A stretch of 64,000 nt of DNA from Ditylenchus dipsaci (GCA_004194705.1 SADC01000353.1:62001-126000), one strand, 5' to 3'. Numbered from the stretch's first letter, positions 1 through 11,930 are shown. Numbers and translations: made by a program. The notes: generated by a model not told the origin, from the sequence alone.

Positions 1-710
1 GTCAATAGGTCACGTGGACAGTAAATAGTGCTGGTAGTTGACTAATTCACTCTGCTCCTCAACAATGCTATCAAACCATTTTATAAGAAAAAGGAAGGAG
101 AGAATACAATAAACAACCTACTTCTGCTACTGCTAACTTTTTTTAATTACCGTATATTTTCCAATAAAAAACAAATTTACGAAAATCCAAAATACAAACG
201 CTAATTTTCGAGATGGAAAGACCAATCCTCCTGCCCATTTGAAGTGTTTAATCATTATAGTTTATAGATACAATGATATGCTGGTGATAACCGCAAAGTT
301 AATTGAAATTTGACTTAAAATATGAAAAGATGAATTTGCTGTCATATTTGCGAATGAATAAATTATTGAATTAAACATTTTTAAATAAAAATAATAATTT
401 ATTCACAGACTTACTTTGAGATTCCAATCTTATTATTTTTTAGAATTTTAGGTCAAAATTTTATTTTTCAGCACCAAAATAACAGTAAGCACTAGACAAA
501 ACATAATTTTTAAAAATAACCGTTAGTGGTTGTATTAGAATGAATACGTTAATATGTTTTAAATGAATTTACTTTTAGATGAACTGCTTGGCTCCAGAAA
601 AATGATCAAATTTCAAAGTGCTGACGTTTTGAAACAGCAACCAACTTCCTTTTTTCTGTTTAATCTCTGCAGCCAAGCAATTTTTTAAATTTCGCTTGAA
701 GATCATCTGA
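1..710. other. AT-rich intergenic DNA, nothing recognised
   Basis: No coding exon, RNA gene or clear repeat is visible. The stretch ends at the start of the hAT-type MITE at 711. Confidence 0.6.
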
Positions 711-906
711 TAGAGTTGTGAAAATGCTCGAGCAGATTGATTTGGAGCATATGCTCGAGCATTTACGTTTTTTACGAGCATATTTTCAAGAATATCTCGA
801 CATATTTTAACCGTTAACTATCGCCGTACAGTTAACTGTACAGTTAAACTTGGTTCTATTTCGAGGGTTGACTGTAGGCCGAGCATATGCTCGTTTCACA
901 ACCCTA
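711..906. mobile_element. hAT-type MITE with GAGCATATGCTC words
   Basis: The ends are inverted: TAGAGTTGTGAAA on the left and TTTCACAACCCTA on the right. The inside repeats the palindromic word GAGCATATGCTC / CTCGAGCATATGCTC near both ends, with a GTTAACTGTACAGTTAA palindrome in the middle. Flanking 8-mers (TCATCTGA and GTTTCTGA) agree at only 5 of 8 places, so the target duplication is weak. The end sequence and layout match the copies at 44611 and 55995, which have perfect 8-bp duplications. Confidence 0.6.
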
Positions 907-2120
907 GTTTCTGAAGATATTATGTTTAAGTTTAAAAATAGCTAACTTCGTTTCCATGAGCTTTTTACATGATTTGCTATAACCACTGAGACTATTTGCG
1001 ATACTATTGCGGTTTATATCTAAAGATACTGTTACCCAGCTTCAATAATAAAAAATATAAAAATGTAGCCAAAAGAGTATGATCATTCATCGTAAATATA
1101 CTTTTGTGACTAATGCTCTGAATTCTAAGCAGATTAGCAGCAGTCTGAAAGTAGGAAAGGAAAAAACAGGAGAGTTGTGTTCTTTCACCTCCCCAGACAC
1201 TAGCTCCCCCACCTGGAGCAGCAGCCGGATCATCATCCATCCACATGCAGCCCACATGAACCCCTGCCCCTTTCTACACCACTCACGATTCACGCCTAGC
1301 AGCCAAAATAAAAAAAGAATAAGTTGTACTTTCTTCCCTTCTCTCTTATTGTCTTCAATGCATGTGCATGCATGTGGGTGTGTGCATCAATCTATTGTGG
1401 TGGTGCTGGTGAGAGAACAAAGGAAAAAGAATATCTGTTTGAGCTCACAGCCTAGTAGTTACCGACCACCACTACTTTTTGGATCAACCGCTGGAACTAA
1501 AGAAGGTTGTAAATTGAGAAATAGCGATCTTTAAAGGCGGATTCTTCTTCTTTTTTATTTATAGAGTTAGTGAAAAAAGGGACAAGAACAGTAGTTAATT
1601 TTGAATTTGTTCATACATAAAACGTGATTTTCGATAAAAAAAAATAGTTTCTTCTCTTAAAAAGGTTTACAATTCTAGCGGTAAACCAAGGTAAAAAACT
1701 GTTTTTCACACTGAAACAGGTATTTCGCCTTATTTTGAACCGAAATTGAAGCAATTTCAAGGATAAAACAACCGTTTCGCCACCCGTATTTGATACTTCG
1801 CAGTGAATCGGCTAAGCAATAAAACAAGTATGATAATGAAGTTTTTTGAAATAAAGTACATTTTGCCATAAAAAGTACAATTACAATTTTTGTGAAAAAG
1901 GCATTTCATCCAGTTATTGTTGAGATTTGAGCGACGAAAATGAAGACTTAGGTTTAAAATCTCAACGAATTCTCAAGATTTGGGTTGTAAAATAAAATGC
2001 AAATCTTTAAATAAAGTACTATTATCAACCCTGCTATAAATCAATCATAGCATGAAAAAGACTGATACAAGCTTATTTAGAAAGCATGTAACCCTCTCCC
2101 TCTATTGGTATAAGGTGTGT
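907..2120. other. Intergenic; GC-richer stretch 1150-1500
   Basis: There is no recognisable exon. The 1150-1500 part is less AT-rich and C/T-rich, unlike its surroundings. It has open frames on both strands but no recognisable protein. It could be untranslated exon or regulatory DNA. Confidence 0.4.
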
Positions 2121-2123
2121 TCA

Positions 2124-2154
2124 TATATATAGTGGGGAGAAGCTGGTGATCAGT
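2124..2154 (+). promoter_or_regulatory. Possible core promoter (TATATATA plus TCAGT)
   Basis: TATATATA (2124-2131) is followed by TCAGT (2150-2154), with the A 28 nt after the first T of the TATA. This is textbook TATA/initiator spacing. A CA repeat and a C-rich stretch follow. No coding exon on the plus strand can be tied to it, and the TCAGT initiator is best known from arthropods, so this is a weak call. Confidence 0.25.
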
Positions 2155-2400
2155 GAAGAGGCAATCAATCGCACACACACACACATGTTCATACCCCTCG
2201 TCATTGTCTTAGACCACCTCCCCACCCCTCACATTCCGCAATACAAAGAGGAGGAGGGAGAAGAAGCTCCACTAATACATACCCAGACAGCATGCTTCAA
2301 CTAATATTTGGTGAGACAATCAATTTAAAAAAATATGAACTAATGGAATGATTGTCTTTCAAATATATTCATACACACACTAAAAACCGTAAAAAGGGAT

Positions 2401-2649
2401 TCACCTATGAGAATTCACTGGAATTGGTGGCACTGCACTTTGAGGGGCTGAAGAGAGTGAGGTCAGTGCAGCAGAAGCAGTCAATGGCGAGACCCTGCCT
2501 CCAGAGAGGGATGGCGACAAGGGAGGGCCACTTTGCAAGAAGTAAAGCGAGTTGACTCGATCCACTTCTCCAAATATGTCGCCTGGGCCTAAAGATTGCA
2601 GATCTGCTGCCGACGAGTAAACACTTTGACGTCGGAGGGTAATCTGCAA
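2401..2649 (-). CDS. Unassigned exon, Ser/Pro-rich C-terminus
   Basis: An open frame of about 82 codons on the minus strand starts just after a good acceptor (TTTTGCAG, then ATTACC). It runs to a TGA that overlaps a possible donor (CATAG then GTGAAT). The protein is Ser-, Pro- and Ala-rich with a GPGDIFGEVDRV segment. Its composition is more protein-like than that of surrounding frames. No family was recognised. Upstream exons would lie to the right, beyond the foldback element at 2655-3475, and were not found. It may be the last coding exon or an internal exon of a minus-strand gene. Confidence 0.4.
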   Translation of the reverse strand: MQITLRRQSVYSSAADLQSLGPGDIFGEVDRVNSLYFLQSGPPLSPSLSGGRVSPLTASAALTSLSSAPQSAVPPIPVNSHR

Positions 2650-2654
2650 AATTG

Positions 2655-3475
2655 GAACATTAGTGTAATATCGGCTTTCTAAGTGTCATTTTGGCAAGTC
2701 TCGGTTTCCCAATCTCCTAACCGTCCTTAAAGCGGGAGTGTATCTCTTGTCCGTATCTGGTCCCGCATGGAAATCGTTTAAATTCAAATTAAACCCCTTT
2801 CGGAGGTTGCTGGTTCGAATCCCGATGGTTGTATACTTTATTTTTCACATGTTATTTGACATTTACAAAAATAATTGTCTGGGTCTTGCAGACCGAGCTA
2901 GATCATCAGGCATGATTCCACAAGCATTATAGCTAAGCTACAGTTAAAACCAATAATAGCAATTCGACTTTCGTCCGAAAATCGGTAATTTTTGTAAATC
3001 AAGCTTACCAAGCTACCCGATTTCTGAAGTAATTTTGACGTACTGTCTATTTCTATTTGATGTCTAGATTTTTATGAGGTGCCTTGCCTATTTATGACTC
3101 AAGAAAATGGCTAACATAAATGAGAAAGTGGCTAAATTGAATAGACCGATAGATAAATAGACATAAACCGAAATATTTGGTTTCTGGCTGATTTCGCAAA
3201 TTCAAGACATTATTTACTAAAAAAGCAATCCCGGAAATCTTTCCGATCGGTTTGTCGATGTTTTTTTAGCATAACTTCAGCTCAATCGCTAAAAAACTGC
3301 GGTTACACCCAGAGAGATTCGAACAAGCAACCTCCGAAAGTGGTTTAATTTGAATTTAAACGTTTTCCATGCGGGACCAGATACGGACAAGAGATACACT
3401 CCCGCTTTAAGGACGGTAGCGGAGATTTGGGAAACCGAGACTTGCCAAAATGACACTTAGAAAGCCGATATTTGT
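2655..3475. mobile_element. Foldback element with a tRNA-like B box in each arm
   Basis: Arms of about 165 bp at 2665-2830 and 3305-3475 are inverted copies, starting ATCGGCTTTCTAAGTGTC and ending AGAAAGCCGAT. Near the inner end of the left arm is GGTTCGAATCCC, an RNA polymerase III B-box match, and the right arm holds its complement (GATTCGAACAAGC). The spacer has no coding frame. It looks like a tRNA-derived repeat inserted as an inverted pair. Confidence 0.6.
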
Positions 3476-5180
3476 AGCTAAACTAAGCTAAGCATGCTTT
3501 GGTAGATAAAACTTTGAAAAAATGGTTTCGGTCATTTTTGAACTAGGCAACGAAGTGTACTCATGCCCTCAATAGCTCAGTTAAGCTCGTTTTTGACAAA
3601 TATCGTTTTGCCAAAACGTACGTTTGCCAAATCTCGTTATCACGGAATCTCCCCTAGCTTTAGGACTAAGATCAACCAAAAATTGTACACGGCTTTTGAC
3701 CAACTTTTTGAAAATTTTGATGAAGTTTTTGTAAAAACCTCTTTACAGTAAAATATCTTTCTAAATCGAAATTTTTATGACCATTTTGAGTGGGCCACAC
3801 AAAAATTTTGGGACAAAGCCTTTTTGGGGGTGGAGGGGAGGTGCGGTCAAATTTAGCTGGTGCAAAAAAGTCTTTTTTGGTCAAAAGACTCTTTTTGCCC
3901 AAAAAAATCGATTTGACCTAAAAAGAAGTCTTTTGCACCAGCTGATTTTTGACAACCCCCCCCCTCTTAAATACTTTGTCTGTAATTTCTACACCTCACC
4001 AAATTAAAATAATTTTCATGAGATCTGATCTGGCAAATCTGAAATGATTAAAATCCACGAAGAAACTTCACTAAAACAGTGGTCCTTGCAGTAAAGGTCG
4101 ATTTAATCAAATTTTTTATCAAACATTTACTTTTTTTATTTAGGATTTTTTTATTAGATTGAAATAAAAATTACCGTAGATTACGATAGATTAAAAAACT
4201 CGGTATATTTTGAGAAGTGTACAGCCATTTTTATTTAAATTTTTATTTGTTGTTGATCAATGCGATAATATTGATTTGAAGCTACAAAACCCATTTTTTA
4301 GAATAATTTCTTAATGTTAGAACGCTCAGGTATAGCTTTTTTAAACGTCTCGATCATGAAAAAATTAAAGAAAACATGAAAAAAGATTTAATCTAATTTT
4401 TTTAACAACCAGCAAAACAGTTTTTACTCCAAAGGTAGCTAAGACAATAAGCTACATTTTGAGTGGTAACTCGGTTCAACATTATGCCCGAAAAGTAGGT
4501 GAGAAATCCGAAAAGGGTTAACAGAGTCCGAAAAAAACCAATTTTCAAAAATTGTCAAAATCTCAGTATTTTTATCATCTCAACCACTTTTTGACTGCAT
4601 TTTCATAATAAACCCAACCATTGTATCCCTGATAATGACCATTTTAACTCAAAGAAAAAAATTCGACTTTCTAAAAATCAATTCAGGCAAAAATGAGTTA
4701 AACTAGACCATTTATAATTTAAAAATGTTCATAATTAACATTTTACCACTGAAAAACATTTTACGACTGGAAATTGTGAATAATAGATTTATTTCCAATC
4801 CGAATGGAACAAAAATAAATTTCTTTCTCTAAAAGGTCAACTTTTTGCTTTTTTAGCTGAAAATAAATATATACTGAGTGCTGGATTGATATAGTAAACA
4901 GGGAAAAGCGATTTTGTGCACAAATAAGTTGGTCTGTCCTGTTATCAGACCTGTTGACCATTTTTGTTGTTATCATCACATAATAACGGTCATCCGCAGC
5001 ACAGCAAGTCTATTAGTCGTGGCTGTTGGTTTTGTTTATTTCTAGCAAGTTTTGCATGTATTAACTTCTCTAAGTCAAGCATTCGATACTTACTTAGTCA
5101 GATGAAAATAATAATGCACTTTTCAAAATTTAAAAATTAAATTTAAAAAATTGAGCTGATTCAATTTAGGGGGTATAGGC
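3476..5180. repeat. AT-rich intergenic with hairpin at 3825-3963
   Basis: The hairpin pairs CAAATTTAGCTGGTGCAAAA with TTTTGCACCAGCTG and contains AAAAAAGTCTTTTTTGG and AAAAGACTCTTTTT, the linker also seen in the word arrays at 5190, 24640, 43260 and 55600. Nothing else was recognised. Confidence 0.5.
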
Positions 5181-5189
5181 AACCGGACA

Positions 5190-5990
5190 AAAAAGATTTT
5201 TAAAAGTATTTGTCGCGCGACAAAAACGTTTTTTAAAAGTATTTGTCGTGCGACAAAAAAGACTTTTTTATTCGGTAGATTCGGGCGAAACATCCGAATC
5301 CACCGATAAAAAAGTCTTTTTTGTCGCGCGACAAAATATATAAAAATCTTTTTTGTTGCGCGACAAAACATAAACGACAAAAAAGGGAAAAGTCTTTTTT
5401 GTCGCGCGACAAATATTTTTAAAAACCTTTTTTGTCCGGTTGCCGGGGGTATATACGTTTCCACGAAAAAGTTGCATTTGCAATTTTTTCGTGGAAACGT
5501 ATAACACCAAGTTTTTAGGCGCCAATTCAAAAATTTACCAAATTTATTCAAACATTTTTTAATAACCGTTATAAAAAAAGAAATTCACATTACTTTTGTG
5601 GTAAAATTCTTTGTAATAGTTTTAGTTTGTCAATTAGTTAGCCGTAACGTTTTTTTTGTCTAACATCGTTTTATTTGTTATCCGTTATGTTACTCAGATG
5701 AAATAAAACTGCGGAAGCGCTAATCTTGTCGATGCCCCCATTTTAAAGTCATTTTAGATGTTTAAAATATGCACATTCAGTTAGCCGTCTTATTTTTGTT
5801 TGCCTTACCAGAATAAAATCCTTTTTTTTACGGTTTTAATGAAATCAATATATGGTTATCAATGTCAAGCGTCGAAAATCTGATAAATAAATGAGATAAA
5901 TTTTTGAATTGGCTCCAATAAACTTGGCGTTATACGTTTCCACTAGAAAGTTGAAAATGCAACTTTTTCGTGGAAACGTATACGCGCCCA
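5190..5990. repeat. GTCGCGCGAC word array and flanking hairpins
   Basis: From 5200 to 5440, GTCGCGCGAC-like words alternate with AAAAAAGTCTTTTTT linkers in both orientations. Two short perfect-looking hairpins built on TATACGTTTCCACGAAAAAG lie at 5451-5506 and 5931-5983. They bracket 430 bp whose ends are themselves inverted (GGCGCCAATTCAAAAATT against AATTTTTGAATTGGCTCC). The open frames through the array simply translate the repeat. Confidence 0.65.
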
Positions 5991-6404
5991 ATTTAGATCT
6001 CCATAAACGGGACCAAATTCAAATTTGGACAATGCAATATTGCGTCAATTTATCGTTCTAATATTACGTCGATTTATCCATCATAAGCTGTATAAATTTT
6101 GACTGCAAAGGAAAAAATTAAATTTAACAAATTTCGACAGAGTGCTTTTGTGGTGTAGTGCGGAAACTGTAGGATTTGCAAAACTGATAGAAAAGTTCGA
6201 GTCTATTAGCGTGCGCGTGCGTTTCTAGAATTCGCCGGAATAAGACGGGATTTGCTTCAAAAATAAGCGTTATCCTGAAATGTAACGGCTACATTAACAG
6301 TGATTTCTTACAACTTCCGAGGTGTTCTATAACTGTGGATCTGTAGGGAGTCGCGATACTTTTTACTATTACGATATCATGAGCATAGTAGCTTTTTGAC
6401 GACA
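5991..6404. other. Intergenic, nothing recognised
   Basis: AT-rich sequence without a recognisable exon or repeat. Confidence 0.5.
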
Positions 6405-6801
6405 GATACCCAAGTGCACCCCCACCCCTCGAAAAATTTCTTGTATTTTAAAAGGAAAGTACCCATTTTTAACTGAAATTTTTCATTCTGATGCACCCTA
6501 GTATGCAAAAATTCCTCAACAATCCGAATGGCAAAGCAGAATATGAAAAAAATACTTTCTTGCTGAGATATGATCTTAAGTTGGAGTAAAGTTAAGTGAC
6601 CATTTTTAAAAATATTGACACTTCAACATTAGGTCATATCTCAGCAAGTAAGTATTTTTTTCAAATTCTGCTTTGTCAATCGGATTGCTGAGGAATTTTT
6701 GCATACTAGAGTGCCTCAGAATAAAAATTTTCAGCTAAGAATGGGTACTTTTCTTTAAAAGTACAAGAAATTTTTCGAGGGGGGGGGGGTGCACTTGGGC
6801 T
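6405..6801. mobile_element. Foldback element, about 400 bp
   Basis: The ends are CCCAAGTGCACCCCCACCCC on the left and GGGGGTGCACTTGGGC on the right. The arms stay inverted up to a centre near 6600 (CATATCTCAGCAAG against CTTGCTGAGATATG). There is no coding capacity. The G-run near the right end differs in length from the left C-run, as usual for homopolymers here. Confidence 0.7.
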
Positions 6802-6847
6802 TTTACGCTTTTTGACTGCAATTATGTTTTGATCTTGGCTTGAGCAT

Positions 6848-8690
6848 AGAATCCCCCCCCCCTCCCGGGAAGGTCAAATGGAGGAGATAACTTAATATTC
6901 GTTTTTCTCGACCCCGATTTCATGAGAAAGCCGGCTGTTTTTTGATTCTGAGAAAAAAAATTTCGATCCACAGGGGGGTATCATGGTTTTTTAGTGAAAA
7001 TTTGAAAAATTTGAATTGGCGCCTTTTGAATTTTAAAGGGATTAAGGCTGTATAGGGAGGGAAGGGAATAAAAGGGGCCACTAATCACACAGGCCCACTA
7101 ACAAGAAGATGTTGAACATAGTTTTGAATACTGGGCCTACCGCATAAATAAACTCTGGTATGCATGCTTTTCATGCATCCAGAGTTACTTTCGAGTGATT
7201 TGTGTCTAAGGTATGTAGCTGGGCGCATCTCAACTCCAAGCAACCAAGCCCCCTGCGCCCCCGAAGGGGGCGCAGGGGGCTTGAGAGTTAGAGATGCGCG
7301 CACTCACTTACCTTAGACATGATTCCGAGAAGTATTCTTGACCATAAAATGCATATAGAGTCTCTTTTTGCCACGGCCCAGTTGAAAAACATGGTGAGGC
7401 AGTCGAAGAAAACAGATATTTAAATTTCTAACGTTCTGCCATAAAAGTGGCCCCTTTTATTCCCTTCCTCTCCCAATACAGCCCTTATTCCCTTTAAAAT
7501 TCAAAAGGCGCCAATTCAAATTTTTCAAATTTTGACTAAAAAACCATGATAGCCCCCCCCTGTGGTTCGAAATTTTTTTTCTCAGGACCCGTACTAAAAA
7601 CAGAAAAAAATTATACTAATGCTAATTCGACCATATCTCGCCGATTAGTCAACTTCACGGAAAAAGGTGGAGCAACAGAACCTTTGGGGCCCCACTCGCC
7701 AGAACCAAAGGGTCCCAGTCATTTTAAGTCTAATCTATGCAAAAAAATGTTCAATTTGAATTCGCGCCTTACTTATTTTTCGCATAGATTAGACTTAAAA
7801 TGACTGGGACCCCTTTGGTTCTGGCGAGTGGGCCCAAAGGTTCTGGATAGCCAAAAAGGTTTTTAGGGGTCGAAAGAGAAACTCAGTGGCTTTCAGATGA
7901 GATATAAATTTCTTCCATAATATATAGCATGGCTAAGATATATGGATTTTCATAATTAGACTCCGAATTAGACTTTTAGAAATCCAGTCTTTTAGTTTGG
8001 ATGCTAATTGGTTGATCGCGTGAAAAAAAGTTTTTACTCATTCTTGTGGCTACTTTTATCGGGTAAACAATATGTTTCTGCGCATTTTGGTATATGACAG
8101 TCAAAGCACTGGAAAACGTATAAAAATTTTACGGACAAAAGTTTGCTGAAAAATGAAAATTTAGACTTTAGACTGCCCTAGAGGTGGCTAAAGTCTAAAT
8201 TTCCATTTTTTGGCAAACTTTTGCCCGTAAAATTTTTTTCCGTTTTCCCGTGCTTTGACTGTCATATACCAAAATGCGCCGAAACATATCCTTTACGTGA
8301 TAAAAGTAACCACAAGAATAAGTAGAAAAATATCTGCCAAGCAATCAGCCAATTAGCCTCCCAACTAAAAAACTGGATTTCTAAAAGTCTAATTCGGAGT
8401 CTAATTATGAAAATCCATATATCTTAGTCATGCTAATATATTATGGAAAAAAATATATATCTCATCTGAAAGCCACTGAGTTTCTCTTTCGACCCTTAAA
8501 AATCTTTTTTCGTGAAGTTGACTAATCGGCGAGATATGGTCAAATTAGCATTAGTCTAATTTTTTTCTGTTTTTAGTACGGGTCCAGAATCAAAAAACAG
8601 CCTGCTTTTACATGAAATCGGGTCGAGAAACACGAATATGAGGTTATCTCCTCGATCTGATCACTCCCCGTGAGGGGGGGGGATTCTATA
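6848..8690. mobile_element. Hairpin-core foldback A1, split by inner element
   Basis: The outer arms (6848-7080 and 7440-7587 plus 8584-8690) contain CCCCTTTTATTCCCTTCC and AAATCGGGGTCGAGAAA blocks. The core at 7085-7330 is the shared GC-rich hairpin (see 11530). At 7588-8583 a second foldback with ends CCCGTACTAAAAACAG / CTGTTTTTAGTACGGG interrupts the right arm. The A4 copy at 16640-16880 has the same arm without this insert. A smaller palindrome (7676-7845, ends AACCTTTGGG / CCCAAAGGTT) lies inside the second one, so three palindromes are nested. Confidence 0.75.
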
Positions 8691-8749
8691 CTGCAACCTT
8701 GATCTTAAATAATTTTAAATTTATTGGCATAATAAATGCTTGCCTCTTA

Positions 8750-8840
8750 AGAGTACACTTGTAGTGCAGTGGGTAGGCTTTTACTTCGAAAATTGTGTTC
8801 ACAAGTTCGATCCCGGATGGTAGTCTGTTATTAAAACCGA
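8750..8840 (+). repeat. tRNA-like SINE fragment
   Basis: An A-box-like TGTAGTGCAGTGGGTAGGC is followed about 50 bp later by AAGTTCGATCCC, a B-box match. The sequence does not fold into a clean cloverleaf, so this is more likely a tRNA-derived repeat than a tRNA gene. Confidence 0.5.
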
Positions 8841-9656
8841 CTAGAAAGCACAAGTAGGCGTCTGTTGTCTTATCTGTAGATATTGGATGAGTTATCTTGT
8901 GCTCAAATAATATTCAGCTCTCTCCATGGTTCTGTGCAAATAAATTTGCACTGGGCAAAAATGAAAGCTCACATTTTTGAAAATTTTATATTGTAACCCT
9001 TTCAAATTAAGTAGCGTTTTTTTAATTTTAAAAATCAAGCTTGAGAAGGATTTAGACCTTTTGGTGGTGAAATTTAGCGGTGAAAGGAAACTAACAAACC
9101 CGGCCTTTGGTGATCACATAAACACGGCCAGCTATCTGAGAACTGTTTATCTCAGTGCGGAAAGTCCATTGTTCTTCTCTTGCCAGTCCTGCCATCACAT
9201 GTAGTTGGCCGTCTGTTAGTCTTGACAGACGCCGGCATCTGGATTAAAAAAAATAAAATTCACAGCTTTATGGGGGGAGGGTACCAACCTCTTCAAGTAT
9301 GCAAAAGTTGAATTATGTTTTGACTTGGCCGTGTTCACCATAATTGAATGGAAATTTTGTCTATCAATTGCCCAAATTCTAAACCAAAACGAAAATTTTA
9401 CTAATTTTAGATGAAAGTAATTAAGTAAAAAACGGATACCTGCATGGTGTAAGAGCCTACAATTTGTAGAATTAAGTAACTAATTTGACGATTTATCGCA
9501 AAACGCCAACCTTTACTGAAGCTGTCCTTTCACAATGGTACAAAATGGCTAATTCGCCAAAAACGCATGGAGCCTCCATGATGCGTATAAATCGGCTGTC
9601 CTTGCTGACCTGCACCCGGCCTTCTTAAATTTTTAAAGTGAAGTGTCTATTGTGAA
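8841..9656. other. Intergenic upstream of the 9657 gene
   Basis: No supported exon. It may contain the promoter and 5' untranslated region of the plus-strand gene that starts at 9657, but no core element stands out. Confidence 0.4.
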
Positions 9657-10858
9657 ATGTCGCTCGAAATGTTAGTCCCTGTGCTCGATCACATAGAAAA
9701 TCAGTTTAAAAATCGGAATGAAAATCCGTCTGATCTCTGGCAACCAGGCACTGGGGACTTTTCTTCAAGCAAAGCGGATTTCAGAATCGGTGTTCGCCAA
9801 AACTGGTTTTCACCAGTTTAAAATTTTTAAACATGTTTTGTCTCAAAGCGATTTTAATTTTGAGTATTTTCTAAAAGTTTCATTGATCCACATTTTTTTT
9901 CTTTAGCGATCTGTTTTCCAAAAAATTTACGAGAAGATATGGGTGGTATTTAATTTTGTCCATAGAATTGTGAAAAATGGCCATAGAATACTGAATTTTG
10001 GCCATAGATCTGTGTTGGCCATAGAATATTGAAAAATGGCCATAGATTTCTGAATTTTAGCAATACTCGCTCGAAATCATGTTTCAACCACTTTTTAAGA
10101 TGCTCTTGGACCTGAAACATCCTGAAAAGATGTTTTAAGCGTGTCGATGACACTTTTCCGAGAAAAAAAATTCTGTAATTTTTCAGGGGAAAAAGTCAAA
10201 TTTCGGTCAAAAAAATATTCTCGGAAAATTGTCATCGACACCCTTAAAACATCTTTTCAGGATGTTTAAGGTTCAAGAGCATCTTAAAAAGTGGTTGAAA
10301 CATGATTTCGAGCGAGTATGGTTAAAATTCAGAGATCTATGGCCATTTTTCAGTATTCTATGGCCAAAAAAATCTATGGCCAAAATTAAATATTCTATGG
10401 CCAAAATTCAGTATTCTGTGGCCAATTTTAAATATAACCCGAAGATATTCAGGCTCGAATTCTTTTATTGTTCTCCAGCTTGCTTTTGCACAACTCCGCC
10501 TTCTCTCACAATGAACATGACCAGTATTCTATCGAATGAAGTGACGCTTTTCGACTTCACTATGCAACTCGGCACTCTTTTGGTCATTGGAGGTTCGAAT
10601 TTATATTTGACGATGTGAATAACACAGTGAACAATTATATTTCAGGTTCTCTCGCTGTCTTCTTGGTGGTGATCTATTGCCTCTACTGCTATCAATGCTA
10701 CTGCAGGTGTATTCGATGCGTGTGCTGTAAGTTAAAATAATTTTGCTGTTTTTGGTGTGGGATCATATTATTTCTTATTGAGGTCCTTGCTGTTGCTAAT
10801 ATTCCGCGTTGGCTTTGCCTTCCAAATAGCTTGTCCGAGACCGTTTTTTCGATGCTAA
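9657..10858 (+). CDS. Small single-pass membrane protein, Cys-rich tail
   Basis: Four exons can be joined in phase: 9657-9789, 10479-10592, 10646-10726 and 10830-10858. The donor at 9790 is GTGTTC, the next is GTTCGA and the third is GTAAGT; all three acceptors end in AG. The product is about 118 residues. It starts MSLEMLVPVLDHIENQ, has a hydrophilic stretch, a small Cys pair (CFC), and one membrane segment (about LGTLLVIGGSLAVFLVVIYC). It ends in a short Cys-rich cytoplasmic-type tail (YCYQCYCRCIRCVCSC) that could be palmitoylated. A poly(A) signal AATAAA lies at 10944-10949. No family was recognised. Intron 1 (9790-10478) is filled by a foldback element. The first-exon join is the least certain part, because the frame could also stop at 9819-9821. 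Confidence 0.5.
9945..10440. mobile_element. Foldback with CTATGGCCAAAATT word arrays
   Basis: The arms (about 9950-10155 and 10215-10425) are inverted copies centred near 10190. The outer ends consist of repeats of CTATGGCCA plus an AT linker in inverted orientation. It sits entirely inside intron 1 of the 9657 gene. Confidence 0.7.
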
Positions 10859-11209
10859 GAAATTCCGTATTTGTAGAATCCTGGGTGTTAATCGAAGACC
10901 TTTATTGTAATTCTCGCTATCCATTCGTTCGTTGTCATGGAATAATAAAGTTCTAGGGGTCTTTTTGGTCTTTTTACTGTGCATCATTTTTACTATTTGT
11001 TGTGATTGATGTTTATTCGTGAAGCTCTGTGGGGTGGTCATAGTTGCGACATGCTTTTTGTTTGAACTTGCCTTGCTCCTCTTGTTACTTTTTTGAGTTT
11101 TTTGAATATGAGAAAGTACGAAGATAGGTTGCTCTATTTTTGAAAAAATAAGTTATTTGAGGAAGTAGCTCGAAAGTTAACGGTCCTATTGAAATTTAAC
11201 GACCCTGTA
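10859..11209. other. 3' flank of the 9657 gene
   Basis: Contains the AATAAA at 10944-10949; otherwise nothing is recognised before the MULE-1 end. Confidence 0.4.
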
Positions 11210-11387
11210 CCTTTAGAGGGCATTATCTTTAGCTTGGTCCCCGGCTGATAATCACATTATTAACATAATTATAATAGACAGGGAGACCAATGCTTTTTTG
11301 ACCCTGCCAGGGTATACCCCCCCCCCTCTCCCAAATGGAATTTTTTTAAAAGTGTTTCCAAACACCCTATATCGATTCAAAATCGCC

Positions 11388-11930
11388 TCAGAAGTTCAAA
11401 AAAGGCATTATTTTTAAGTTCTGGTCAATAAAAAATCGAGTTTTGGGCATTTTTAAATCTCGACCATATGACTGTTTTACCCTGTTTTTCAACATGGGAC
11501 TGGGCAAAAAGTACCTCTAAATGCATTTTTGATCAAGAGTCTTGCTCGGAATCATGTCTAAGGTAAGTGAGTGCGCGCATCTCCAAGCAACCAAGCCCCC
11601 TGCGCCCCCTTCGGGGGCGCAGGGGCTTGGTTGCTTGGGGTTGAGATGCGCACACCCACATACCTTAGACACCAATCACTCGAAAGTGACTCTGGATGCA
11701 TGAAAAAGCATGCATACCAGAGTTTATTTATGCGGTAGGCCCCAGTATTCAAAACTATGTTCAACATCTTTCTTTTTGGAACAAATTGGCCTCTTTTCGG
11801 TCCCTTACCACCCCAAAACAACCCTTAGTCCCTTTAAAAATGGTCAAAAAAAGTAATTTTGGGTGGTCCCAAAACTCGATTTTTATTGATCAGAACTCAA
11901 AAATAATGGCTTTTTCGAGTTTCTGAGGCG
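11388..11930. mobile_element. Hairpin-core element A2 inside the MULE-1 arm
   Basis: The arms are inverted (TCGCCTCAGAAGTTC... against ...TTTCTGAGGCGA, and AAAAATCGAGTTTTGGG against CCCAAAACTCGATTTTT). The core at 11530-11770 has the diagnostic order GTCTAAGGTAAGTGAGTGCG, a GC stem CCCCCTGCGCCCCCTTCGGG, GAGATGCGCACACCCACATA, CCTTAGAC, then CTCTGGATGCATGAAAAAGC. The arms differ from those of A1/A4 and of A3/A5. Confidence 0.7.

Noticed and set aside
1079..1534. 151-codon open frame on the plus strand
   Set aside because: Low-complexity, C/T-rich composition, an overlapping antisense frame, and no recognisable domain or splice context.
2124..2154. Arthropod origin suggested by TATA plus TCAGT
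   Set aside because: The 18S fragment and the TIM17 sequence both point to a nematode; short motifs like these arise by chance.
5123..5551. 142-codon open frame with repeated VARQK segments
   Set aside because: It is a translation of the GTCGCGCGAC word array and of the flanking hairpins, with no sign of selection.
9657..10858. An envelope-type glycoprotein suggested by the Cys-rich tail
   Set aside because: No signal peptide, no ectodomain motifs, small size, host-like short introns and no neighbouring retroelement genes.
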